From the NCBI GenBank assembly GCA_015680905.1, contig CM027379.1, forward strand, positions 102,413,001 to 102,477,000: 64,000 nucleotides of DNA, in the 5' to 3' direction. The notes beneath the pieces were generated by a model. That model was given only the letters and a program-made list of their open reading frames with translations. It was not told the DNA's origin and did not search any database. Each line of letters begins with the position of its first letter. Position 1 is the first letter of the stretch. This DNA comes from Coptis chinensis (Eukaryota > Streptophyta > Magnoliopsida > Ranunculales > Ranunculaceae). Below, one piece after another: positions 12,776 through 22,675 of this stretch. The translations under genes were made by a program, and so were the position numbers.

Positions 12776-12917
12776 CTATCGACCACGCCAACACTACAAT
12801 TTGTGCATACTTGTTCCAAATGATGAGTTTTTCTTCTGAATAACGCCGCGACGAAGTGTAGAACCACTTGCTATCGGGGACGTAGCTTATGGTGGCCTTG
12901 CAAGTGTACATTCTCCC
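12776..12917 (-). other. RPA-like zinc-finger exon with frameshift
   Basis: RPA70 C-terminal domains carry a CxxC...CxxC zinc site after a motif like CKATI...W.Y.S. Here CKATISYVPDSKWFYTS is followed in the same frame by SRRYSEEKL, so the expected first CxxC is absent. The second pair, VCTNCSVGVVDR, appears only in a neighbouring frame. The exon is bounded by an AG acceptor and a GTGTGC donor. The zinc site is therefore broken as read. Confidence 0.6.
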
Positions 12918-13926
12918 CTAAACAAACGCAATAAAATAAGGATGGTGGTTGTTCAAATGAACATAACAATCAATAACAGGGCCACACATTTTAATTAGCT
13001 AGCAAATAAATAATGAAGTGCGGTAAGCGCAGCGCAGCGTGTGTGTGTGAAGGGGGCACATACCTTGCATGAGTGATCCCTACCCATTTCCTTCAATTTA
13101 CCAATGTCAACCCTCCTATCAATGAGAAGGTCTTGCTCAGAAATTCCGCCAGATTGACCAGAGTCTTCCAATTCAACAACTGCTTTTTGTATCGAACCGA
13201 GAAACAAATGTAACTCATCGGCTATTACTTAAAAATCATAGGCCAAAAGCAACTGATAAGTAAACCATGCTTTAAACTTCTTGTAATGAGCAGTGGACTG
13301 CATTAAGGAGTGGTCCATCGTTAAGGATGCGACGCAATCAGCAGGACAAAAAAAAGGAAAAAAAAGAAAAGAAAAAGTATTCCCTAGGAATCTATTAAAT
13401 GGCAAGGAAAAAGAAACGCAAACAAACAATAACGGTTTCACTATCACACAAACATGGCTGAGAGAGGGAGTTGATGTCCCTAGAGAAGAGATTCTCGTTT
13501 TCGTTACGAATTAATGAAAAAGCCATTGAGGAGAGAACCAGATGGAAGGGGGGTTGTTTGATATATGGGATGATATTTGTCTAGCCTATCTCTCCCTTTT
13601 CTGTAGTTTCTGTGTCGTCGGTGGGAATATGGAAAGACTTGGCTTTGGGAATATGTAGGTTCACATTGGGATTTTGCTGATGTTTTGTTTGGCTCCTTTC
13701 TGGATCTTCAACTTGGATGCTGTCAATATCGACTTTGAGGTTTTCAGGGATGATCCGGGAGTGACAGAGGAGTAGTGCTACGCGTCTTTGGTTTAATATA
13801 TGGGGCGCCCGAGGATCCAGTGAGAAAGAGGTACAATTTACCTCCGAATAACTGTTTTACGTGGTAGCCCGCCGCGGACTGATTGTGCCAGCCGGCTTTT
13901 TCATTGTTGGTGTAAACTTTCAGTGC

Positions 13927-13993
13927 TAGCCCATCGAGGCTAGGCATGGTAAACGCTCCCGCTTAGCTGGTTTTCAAAAGGCTATGACCGTCC
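13927..13993. repeat. Short dispersed repeat, copy 2 (pair with 11614-11680)
   Basis: Partner of the stretch at 11614-11680, in the same orientation. It lies in the unusually long interval between RPA-like exons 4 and 5, which also holds a 67-codon minus-strand frame (13947-13744) that I do not recognise. The extra sequence in this interval may explain why exon 5 no longer joins in frame. Confidence 0.65.
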
Positions 13994-16900
13994 GACAGGC
14001 AATTACCCATAGTGATGGAAGAGTCTTATGTGAGAGGTAACAACAGCGTTTTAACACCGCCTACTCCATCTTTTATACAAAGAGAAGGGTTTTAGACAGC
14101 GTCCATTTGAATCTAAGTTGTAATGTGCAGGGAGATAAACTTGATTTTTCATAGACCACAAGTATATTCAGTTGTAGAGAAAATGGGAGGAATGAACAAC
14201 GATATGAGAAATTGATGTCGTAGGAGGCATCTATACTTGCTGTGAGCATTAAAACTCGGGGGGCTTTCCAGAGAAGTTCAAGGTTTAAGCAGCTATTAAA
14301 GAAATGGAAGGAGGCTATCCAGAGAAGATATCGATTGAACTTTTAAGGGGGGTATTTAAAGCTGAGGCGTTTGGTCGGGATGTGGCTGAGATGGTAGTGA
14401 CTCACACAATGCAAGAGATAGGGGAAGTTTGTCTAATCCAAAGCTTTAGGGGAAGAGCCAACGGTTTTGTGGTAACTAACGTTTGGCGGGGGGGTATATA
14501 GTTGTACATGTATTTCTGTTCAGTTTCTAATTTACTGGTCCCTTTCTTTACTTATCTATATCACTTGGCTAAGGTAAATGCTAGGTACAAACAAAAGGAA
14601 CGTAACATTACATGGATGAGATACGCAATTTATTTACCTCTGTTTAAAGTCCTTCACATCCTGGATATCCATGTTTATATAAATCTTGGTGCCACTAAGG
14701 GTTGACAGCCCAAGCTTGCCTACAACACAAAATAATTAAATTCAAATTCAGACAGTCACTTTAAATAGCAACAAAGGTAGGCAGACTAAACAAAACGAAA
14801 TAAATAAGGAAAATCACCTCGGTAGTAGCCTGCCTTTAGGGACGTCGCAATGATCACTACGTTGGGTTGTTTCATCGTGTCTTCAGGAATGATTGATGTC
14901 ATACATTCCCACAAAGTAATTGGCAGCTCCAGCCCACTGAAAAACAGAAAAAATCATCCCCAGAGGCTAACATGATATAGGGAGAGTGAACAAACAGAGC
15001 CGGCGGGAAAAAAAATAATGGGATCACTACCTTTTATTCATGATAACGACTTCTTTTAAAAATTTCCCAGCGGCTATTCTAGCTTTGCCAACCTTTGTCA
15101 ATACACCAATCACGTCTATGAGAAAAGTTAGTTGGCTTGCTTTAGGGGGCATATTGTCAAATTCGACAAACTTGAACATGTGCTTTGAGATGTCGTTGGC
15201 TTCTTCAGTTGTGATCTTGACCAATGTCCCCTCTTTGAAATGGATCTTGTAAGCATTGTCGACGGGGCGGTAGTCCTTCGCAAACACAACGTCAAACTTC
15301 TCCAAGGTGTAGATGTTGCCCTCCTGGACAAAGTCTTCCTTGACAACGCTATCGAAATATTGGAAATCCTTTTCGAACAAAACGGCATGGATTTGATAAC
15401 CCTGAGCGCAAGATGAAAATTAAGCAAGGTGAAATCTCCCCAGCACGACATTTTACAGGCATGAATAACAAAACGGATATACCAATCTATTGAACAACAC
15501 ATTGAATACTCTATTCGGCAACAACCCATATCCCGGACAAATCATATATGTGTCAAGCACGCCTAAATGAATGGGCTACAGCCTCCCATGTTAATTAGTG
15601 CAATCAATGATGGCATAGAAAGGAATCAGATGAAGTAAAAAAAAAAATAGACCAAAAATAAATGGAACGAATGATTCCAATGGACAGGGATAAAATATAA
15701 AAAAGCATAGCGATCTAACGGGGTAGGATTGATATGGAAAAATAAACACCAAAGGCCGTTACATAATAAGATCAATCACTTGAAATAATAAGCAACTTTA
15801 AAATAGTTATAATGAGAAGAAATAAAAAAAACAAACTTAGGAAAATATATATACAAAATACTTATTAAAGGACATACCATTTAACATTGGAGAAAAATTT
15901 GGGAGGATATGATATAGTGGTTTTTTGAATATTACATCATATCTGACACTATCCCACTTAGTCTATATGACAAAACCATACAGATATCTTATTTGATAAA
16001 ACGTTTTGTACAACGACTCGTGTAGGTTGACAATCTTTTTTTTTTCCAACCCAAATCCAACGTATAATCAATGTACCTTAGAATCGAGCATGACAAATTC
16101 AATGCTAATAGCGCAATTCTTCTTCGAATTAATGGGTTTCCACATCCGGGTGACTCGAACCCTAATCTTCCATCGGTCCGTTCGAGTGTGAAGTTTGTCG
16201 AGATCGGTGAATTGCTGATTCGACATTCTCGCCAAAAGCTATCATGTGGAAAATTAAATATGTTAAACCAGGAAAATGGTAAACACGACAAAATGACTCA
16301 AAAGCAATAGGAAAAAAGACCCAGCTCGGTTTAAGACCCATCTAGGAAATACATACGACATAAAACTGATCAAGAGTTTATACGGTACACATACACTTTG
16401 ATTAATACGACCGCCTTGATTAATTACACTACACTTTCTCAGACTAAGTCGGGTAGTTGCTTGCTTGAAAACATTCTCAATAACGTTAAAAGCGGATGAC
16501 AGAACTAAGAAAGAACTTAAAAGAAGACCAACTATTTTGATATGAGTACTTTAAGGAACTGAATTGTTATTTATTTGTTTCCTTTCCTTTTTTTTTATTC
16601 TTTTCTTGAATGATCTGGTAATTCTTGGTGCTTCTAGTCGCTGCAATGTACAGAGATAAAGGAGGAACCGAAAAATTTACAGTACGAGGTCATGAGAATG
16701 AGAAGTAGTCCTTGCACAACAACAATGTTGAAACATTCTGCCAAAGATAATGATCCGATCTCAACAATGTTGTATTTGGATTAGCCTATTGTCTATGGAG
16801 TGTCGAAATACTTACAAAGATTTCTAGCTACTGTGGAGGGACTCGTGAATTCGATCAAGCTATTGCTGCTTGAAAGCTTGAAAACAGTCAAAGTGTTTTT

Positions 16901-17096
16901 AGAATCAGAGAGTCCAAAATATAATTTCAAAGATAACAGAGTGAAAGAAGGTAAGGAGGTGTACAAAAAAATATGGCCCTGAAGTCCGGCAACTGACGTC
17001 GTAAGGGTGGGAGGTTCGAGAGGTGTTTAGGTCACCGAGAAAGGAGATGATCAAAGTTGAAGATGATGATTTACCTCTTCAACATAAGATCAAAAC

Positions 17097-17192
17097 AAAT
17101 TGGCAATGAGTGGAGCAGCCCAAGAACTTGTTTACTACTATGCAAGGCTTTAAATGTCCCATGTGAGACTATACTAACATTTCAACAAAGCT
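17097..17192. repeat. Tandem repeat copy 1 (pair with 17297-17396)
   Basis: Both copies carry TTGGCAATGAGTGGAGCAG, CCCAAGA, TACTACTATGCAAGGCTT, then a TGTCCC block and TTTCAACAA or CTCAACAA. The wording resembles stretches found in LTRs or TRIM-like elements of dicots, but no matching long terminal repeat, primer-binding site or polypurine tract was found, so the type stays open. Confidence 0.6.
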
Positions 17193-17296
17193 TCCTCACA
17201 TCCGGGCGTGGCTTGGAGTAAACGGGCCCTTAAGACTAAATACTAAAATAGCTGTTCTAATACCGCCTAAAATTTTGGAGCATCCAATTCAAAGCC

Positions 17297-17396
17297 AATT
17301 GGCAATGAGTGGAGCAGTCCCAAGAGCTTATATACTACTATGCAAGGCTTAGTGTGTCCCGCATGAAACCTGTACTAAAAATCTCAACAAGCACCC
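17297..17396. repeat. Tandem repeat copy 2 (pair with 17097-17192)
   Basis: Second copy, 200 bp from the first and in the same orientation, with about one difference every eight to ten bases. The 100 bp between the copies is unrelated. Confidence 0.6.
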
Positions 17397-18241
17397 ATGG
17401 GACGCCCTACAATTCCTCTTATAGCTTCACACACTTTCAATTTTAATCTGTTGTTACTTGGTCCTCCACTCCTCCCATCTTGGCTTTGTATCCCGAGAAG
17501 AAGTTTTGTTGAACATCAAGTCCTGCCGTTTTGAATTTATCATATTGAACTTGAACTGTTATATTGTGATGATTTGTTCTTATCTCATATCTCTGTCTAT
17601 TCTTGTGTTTTGCAATTAAGAAGATGATCTCGTAAGAATGATTTTTATTAAACACCCTCTTGATACATATCCTGTTTCTCTGGTTCCGTAAAAACTGTTT
17701 AAACACTCTTCTAATTGTTTTATAAAAATCGTGGCTCTTGAAAACAACTTGGATATGGAGATTGACTTATCCAACCTTGGAACTGTAAAGATGATGTTTG
17801 CTTTGCACTATTCAGTGATAAATTAGTTCATATTAAAACTTTCCAAGTTTTTTTTTATAGCTTTTCCGAAGCCCTTATATACATATCCAACATATTATTT
17901 TTAGCAAGCTTGGTGTTCCAATAAAGACAACAATTTCTGCTAATGTGCTTGAAGATGCGCTTAATGGAACTGTCACCGTTAGACCTCTACCTATTGGGAC
18001 CTCAGTTAGTCGAATTGTAGTTAAACACAGTCCTTGAGGAGCAAGCTGAGGCAGGGATTGTAGTTAGAGTTACTTCGCCTGCTCAAAGCAAATTTAAGGT
18101 GTGATTAGCAACTTTCGGGTCTGATGTGTACCGTATAATATTGTGTCCAATCTCGAGTCCCAAATACCCAAGATTGGGAAATATATTAATAGATGTGACG
18201 CTAAGATTGTTTGTTAGCAGTTACAAATGGTACTGGTTACC

Positions 18242-18503
18242 AGGAACGCTTAACATATCTCACAAACACCTTAACCCAAACTAAGCCACGCATATACGAC
18301 TAAACTGTCAAAATGTTTTGCAACATATTTAGTTACGTCAATTGGATTTCAGAACATATGGGCAATCAACATAAAATGCCGTAAATGACACATGCATCAT
18401 ATTACTGTTGCTACAGTAACGTAGGCCAATTTCAGTAAAAAAAGATAGCACGCAATAGTAAATTACGTAAGGTTCTGAAATGGAAAACTAATTTAAGGGA
18501 AAG
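18242..18503. repeat. Direct repeat, about 260 bp, copy 1
   Basis: Begins AGGAACGCTTAACATATCTC and runs to AACTAATTTAAGGG. For the first 160 bp or so it appears identical to the copy at 18818-19080; the remainder has a few small insertions and deletions. The near identity marks this as one of the youngest duplications inside Helitron 1. Confidence 0.9.
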
Positions 18504-18768
18504 AACCCTCTATTATATCTCCTAATTCCTCCTATCATTATATCTCTCCCACATATAACTCTTCGGTGAAATACTTTTACACATATCTCATGTTCTATCT
18601 GCACCCTTTTTGTTAATTTATGTTTAGTTTTTTAATTTCGTGTGCGGTTGGGATTGTTTTGAATGAATTAAATGGATCTTTTATTTACTAACTTAATGAA
18701 TTGAGGGGCTTCACTATAATTGTCACTTAATAGATGATCAGAAAAAAAAACGTATTTGGGACTGGGGT

Positions 18769-18804
18769 GAGGCTGAGGCTGAGGCTGAGGCTGAGGCCGA
18801 GGCT
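18769..18804. repeat. (GAGGCT)6 hexanucleotide repeat
   Basis: Six GAGGCT units in a row with one GAGGCC variant at the fifth position. It ends 13 bases before the second copy of the 260-bp direct repeat and may mark the duplication junction. Confidence 0.95.
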
Positions 18805-18817
18805 TAACAATAGAGAG

Positions 18818-19080
18818 AGGAACGCTTAACATATCTCACAAACACCTTAACCCAAACTAAGCCACGCATATACGACTAAACTGTCAAAATGTTTTGCAAC
18901 ATATTTAGTTACGTCAATTGGATTTCAGAACATATGGGCAATCAACATAAAATGCCGTAAATGACACATGCATCATATTACCGCTCGCTACTGATAACGT
19001 GAGGGCCAATTTCAAGAAAAGATAGCACGCAATAGTAAATTACGTAAGGTTCAAAATGGAAAACTAATTTAAGGGGAAAG
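18818..19080. repeat. Direct repeat, about 260 bp, copy 2
   Basis: Same orientation as copy 1 and offset by 576 bp. Near the end a further short repeat appears (AAACTAATT, AAGGG and AAGCAAATTGAATCA at 19062-19140), so this edge has been duplicated more than once. Confidence 0.9.
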
Positions 19081-19153
19081 CAAATTGAATCATGTAACCT
19101 GAAATCGAAAACTAATTGAAGGGAAAGCAAATTGAATCAAGTAAAGAACTCAC

Positions 19154-19600
19154 TGGAATCCCGGCAAGAAGAGTTCGGTAAAAAGCGAGGCCGCAAAATC
19201 TTGAGCGAGAAACAAACAGAGAACATGAATTGTTAAATGAACAATTAGAAAATCATGTAAAGAAATAGACATCTATTAGTAATAGAAAAGCACCTCTTTG
19301 AACAATGGCTTATCTGAGCGAGAGTTTAGCGATTTGTGAGAGAGCGAAATGCGAGCCAGTTTTATATAATCGAGTAGAGGAGCTACTTAAGGGAAAATTC
19401 ATGGCTGTTTTAATAGCAATCAAGATTAGGTGAGAGAAATGAGTCGCTGTGAAATTTACTCCTCGCCGTTTCTTTGTTTCTTTGAGAGCTTGAAAGGTGG
19501 GAGCTTAGACTATGCTATTACTGGAAGATGAAGATGGATCGTTCACGCTCTCAATGTAATCTCTGGTGCTAGAGTGTAGTGTGGCTGAAGCCCAAGCCCA
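19154..19600 (-). promoter_or_regulatory. Probable promoter and leader of the Helitron 1 RPA-like gene
   Basis: On the minus strand, ATGGGCTTGGGCTTC (19598-19584) holds two TGGGCY motifs. A TATA box TATATAAA lies at 19368-19361, followed by a CT-rich leader and a GTGAGT donor at 19153-19148. Site II (TGGGCY) elements are known upstream of replication and cell-cycle genes in plants, which fits an RPA relative. The distance to the ATG (16226) requires a first intron of about 2.9 kb, which is not proven. Confidence 0.4.
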
Positions 19601-19924
19601 TACTTATATTTGAGAAATGTATATATTTAATTTAGAATGTATCTATCTGAGAAATAAAACTAATAAATTAGTTGTTAACTTTGTTTTAAATGCAATAAAT
19701 AGGAAAGAGCCAAATGGGAAAGAAGAGCAATAATTTTTTGTTTTAGTAATTGAAAATTTTGATAATGCATGCATGCATTGAATTTACAACATTTAATTCA
19801 TTAAATAAATCTTTTTAAATGCCTTTGAGAATTAGAAACGGTTTAAAAACGTTCTAAGTCATACACGTGTCTCTCTTCAGATCCCCATGCACATCAAACT
19901 CAGATCCCAAGACGATCCCGACCA

Positions 19925-19956
19925 CCCTTTGTCCTGCCATTGTGTTTTATTATAAT

Positions 19957-19959
<3 letters not shown>
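19925..19959 (-). mobile_element. Helitron 1, 5' terminus
   Basis: On the minus strand the sequence begins TCTATTATAATAAAA at 19959 and is preceded by A at 19960. Helitrons start with TC and insert between A and T, so the A|TC junction fits. It matches the putative 5' end of Helitron 2 at 45216 (TCTATCTAATAAAAA), and both have CAATGG starting 18 or 19 bases in. From here the element reads leftward through the RPA-like gene and then the Rep/helicase, a span of at least 15.6 kb. Confidence 0.65.

Positions 19960-19991
<32 letters not shown>
19960..19991. repeat. (TA)n microsatellite
   Basis: An almost pure AT dinucleotide run directly outside the Helitron 1 5' end. Helitrons prefer AT-rich targets, and an AT repeat supplies the required A|T site. 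A 131-codon frame running through this tract to 20335 is a low-complexity artefact. Confidence 0.95.
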
Positions 19992-19997
<6 letters not shown>

Positions 19998-20493
19998 GCT
20001 ACATGCGTCTACTCTCTTTTGTTTTTCCTTGTCCAGCTTATGTGTTTGTATTGATGCTGTGCATGTGGTACACTTTTTGTTTGTGTTATGTTGATTTTTG
20101 TAAAGTTAGTCAGCGCTATTTTCATGTTTGTGATTCAGAATCTATATTGTGCCATTGTGGTGTTTTCAAAAACTCATTGTGTGGACTGTGGAATAGTTCG
20201 AGTAATTATGCTCTAGTTTTTCCCTTGTTGTTAATTGCTATGTTGTTAGAGCGAGGCGCTAGGCTTCTAACTTGTCCGAGTATTTGTTACATCGAAGTGT
20301 TTTTGCTTCTTGTTGAAGTGTTTTTATTACTCTAAGTTGTTGTACCTTACTTGACATACTGATACTTGTATCTTTCTTGCTTTTCTAGAGTTTCTAGCAG
20401 TTAAATCAGTTCCTTATTGTCCTCTTCACTCGCTTTTGTCTAATACGCTAATAGGGAATTGAAGTTCTGAGTTCTGACTTTTATATTACAGTC

Positions 20494-21968
20494 TTGGTGG
20501 GATTGGAACCAGAAGGATCACAATTGATGCACGACGGTATGATAGCAGAATGAATGAACTGTAAGCACTTTTCATACTACTTTTTAGTTAAAAGATAGAA
20601 GAAATATTTGTCATATCATTAATTCATAATAATATAAGCTGCTAAATGGATTGATCAGGCTCTCGTCAGATGGACAAGATATTGAATCATATGATGTGGT
20701 TCATGAAACTTTTAATGCTATGGGTCTCCACGAGAACCTTCTGAGGGGCATTTATGCATATGGTAGGCAACGATCTTTCGTCTGTACTATTATAGTATTT
20801 TCAGCATTGAAATGACTTGTACATGTTGATTTTGCATGCTTAGTTGAATGTTCCTGTGATCTTGCTACCATCCATACCATAAATGTTAAGGGCACCAGAG
20901 TGAACCTGATTAGTGTCGTAAGCATCTTATCCTTTTTTCCCTTTTATCCTAATGATATGGTTATGTAGAAATTACTAGGCGCATTTCATTGGTACGATTA
21001 ATCAAATCCAATTTTTTCCCTTTATCCTAATGATATGGTTATGTAGAAATTACTAAGCGCATTTCATTGGTACGATTAATCAAATCCAAGAGTTGCGAGC
21101 TTTCAGTCATTCTGTCAATCCCATGGATAATAAGGGTCCAAGAGTTTTTCTGATAGAAGTCAGAAGCATCGAATTTATTTTTATTTGTTTCATTTAATGG
21201 ATTTGATGGTGGTATATCAAATTGCTAGGCTAATTTCATTGGGTTGATTTAATATAGAAATTTCCAAAGCCCAGGAGTGGTATTATACTATTACTTCAAC
21301 CATTTAGTAACTATCATATATCATAATGCATATATCTTTGTACTGATTATTTTAGAAACTATCAAAGCCTGTGAGGCCACCAGGTGACTTGTGGTGTTTA
21401 TTGACCTATCCAAATAATGAATGAAACAATAACCGTGGGAGTTCCCTGTGATAAGAAATTACAATTTCTTTAAGTCTGACTGGTAATCCAACAGGCAACA
21501 GCCATAAAGAAAATTAATTGCTTTTATTTGTTTGAAGGATTTGAGAAGCCATCTGCGATTCAGCAGAGAGGAATTGTGCCCTTCTGCAAGGGGCTTGATG
21601 TGATTCAGCAAGCACAGTCTGGAACTGGGAAGACAGCAACTTTCTGCTCAGGTATTTTGCAGCAGCTTGTTTATCGTTCGGTTTACTGCCAAGCCTTGGT
21701 CCTTGCATCTACTCGTGTACTTGCACAACAAATTGAGAGGGTAATGCGAGCACTTGGTGATTATCTGGAAGTGAGGGTTCACGCCTGTGTTGGTGGAACC
21801 AGTGTTCGTGAGGATCAACGCATTCTTTCTGATGGTGTGCATGTAGTTGTTGGGACCCCTGGTCGTGTGTTTGAATTGCTTTGGAGACGTTCACTTCCTG
21901 CAAATGACATTAAAATGTTTGTATTGGATGAGGCGGACGAAATGCTTTCACGAGGTTTCAAGGATCAG
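20494..21968 (+). pseudogene. eIF4A (DEAD-box translation initiation helicase) fragment, copy 1
   Basis: Matches plant eIF4A from the N-terminus to just past motif II. Exon 1 (20494-20560) has lost its start, with TTG where copy 2 has ATG, and carries a 1-base deletion. Exon 2 (20659-20762) reads [18 protein letters not shown]. Exon 3 (21538-21968) has an intact frame with the Q motif [13 protein letters not shown], motif I AQSGTGKT, motif Ib TPGR, motif [10 protein letters not shown] and ends SRGFKDQ. Motif Ia is altered: ASTRVLAQQ instead of the usual APTRELAQQ. The rest of the helicase (SAT motif and RecA domain 2) is absent, where a functional eIF4A has about 410 residues. Introns are retained, so this is a DNA-level duplicate and not a retrocopy. 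Confidence 0.93.
20934..21089. repeat. 77-bp tandem duplication within the eIF4A copy 1 intron
   Basis: Two adjacent copies (about 20934-21011 and 21013-21089) of a block with TATCCTAATGATATGGTT and GCGCATTTCATTGG. The corresponding intron in eIF4A copy 2 (about 23440-23520) has it once. The event therefore happened in copy 1 after the two eIF4A copies arose. Confidence 0.9.
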
Positions 21969-22062
21969 GTTCGTTCCCGACCTTTATACGTACTGCACTA
22001 GAATTTAGCTTAATGACGGTCATTGTCTGCCTTCTCAATGACCCTTGTAACTTTGATTCTGG

Positions 22063-22630
22063 TTAAAGCAATATTATATGCTATTCACATTTTATATCTA
22101 AATTACTAAGATTCTTTATCGTTGAATTTCCTGTTTTTTGATTGTTGAACATTATTTTATTTTTATTTTTTTTGCTAAGTGAGCAGATTGTATTGATATG
22201 TTGAAATATACATAAGCACATTACACATCAGGTTAGTTGTAGGGGAGGACTGCATCTTTCCTACTAGGTAGGTCCTATATTCATTTACCAATCATATGCA
22301 CAACACCCCTGGGTTAGTTTACAAATCTATAGATCGGCATAAAGGGCATATTGCTAGTCATTGTAAATGCATAGTTTGCTGCTGTGTCAGATGATGTATT
22401 AGCTTCTCTCCACAGTGCTGGAGATCCTTAGCTCTTGTATTGTCTTTTTGCACTGCTTCCACCTCTGTTGCATCTGCCAAGGTAATATATCTGAGTTAAA
22501 GGCTCGTACTGCTGCACCGGAATCGGATACTACCCAGAGTTTGCTCCATCCCCTGATTAGATATCATCTGTGATTTTTGTGTGAAGCAGAACTATTTATT
22601 AATTCAATAACTGGATATCATCTTGAAGGA
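22063..22630. mobile_element. Insertion in eIF4A copy 1 flank carrying LINE-type sequence
   Basis: Copy 1 reads TTTGATTCTGGTTA, then about 565 bp of extra sequence, then ATTAATCTGTTGCCTGCT. Copy 2 (24479-24514) reads TTTGATTCTGGTTATGTTAATCTGTTGCCTGCT with no gap. Copy 2 thus shows the uninterrupted site, and copy 1 carries an insertion containing the RNase H fragment listed next. No clear target-site duplication is visible. Confidence 0.75.
22299..22549 (-). pseudogene. LINE-type RNase H domain fragment
   Basis: On the minus strand one frame reads KLWVVSDSGAAVRAFNSD, then LPWQMQQRWKQC and LRISSTV. After a one-base shift it continues WREANTSSDTAANYAF and MPIYRFVN. This is the pattern of the RNase H domain (RVT_3 type) at the end of plant non-LTR retrotransposon polyproteins: an acidic residue in W.ESDS, a PW......W segment and a final REAN..AD..AN. 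It is a short frameshifted remnant without the reverse-transcriptase part. Confidence 0.7.
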
Positions 22631-22675
22631 TATATTAATCTGTTGCCTGCTATACTTGATTCGGGTAATTATGCT

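Larger units (their letters stand above)
11866..16226 (-). pseudogene. Helitron-borne RPA70-like single-stranded DNA-binding protein, degenerate
   Basis: Related to the large subunit of replication protein A and carried by Helitron 1 upstream of its Rep/helicase. Exon 1 (16226-16077) starts with ATG and reads MSNQQFTDLDKL then WKIRVRVTRMWKPIN, the start of the first OB fold. Exon 2 (15401-15031) continues with GYQIHAVLFEKDFQYF and the rest of that fold. Exon 3 (14936-14818) carries LELPITLWECMTSIIP. Exon 4 (14719-14638) carries KLGLSTLSGTKIYINMDIQD. These four join in phase with GT-AG borders. Exon 5 (to 13064), exon 6 (12917-12776, MYTCKATISYVPDSKWFYTS), exon 7 (from about 12630, GDTTFVAFDKKPEHLI), exon 8 (about 12410-12246) and a last exon ending at 11866 follow. 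Exon 5 does not join exon 4 in frame, and the zinc-finger region is frameshifted. Family assignment is firm; activity is unlikely. Confidence 0.85.
16227..19153. other. Probable long 5'-UTR intron of the RPA-like gene with several repeats
   Basis: No recognisable coding sequence. If the TATA box at 19361-19368 drives the RPA-like gene, this is its first intron: donor GTGAGT on the minus strand at 19148-19153, acceptor shortly before the ATG at 16226. It contains the repeat pairs at 17.1/17.3 kb and 18.2/18.8 kb. An 87-codon minus frame (17706-17443) and a 60-codon plus frame (16800-16982) match no family I know. Confidence 0.4.

Noticed and set aside
13744..13947. 67-codon minus-strand frame as an extra exon of the RPA-like gene
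   Set aside because: Its sequence does not fit any RPA region, and no splice borders join it in phase to exons 4 or 5.
19940..20335. 131-codon plus-strand open frame
   Set aside because: It starts in the TA microsatellite (IYIYIYIY run) and continues through Cys/Leu-rich low-complexity residues into the duplicated eIF4A flank; no family match.
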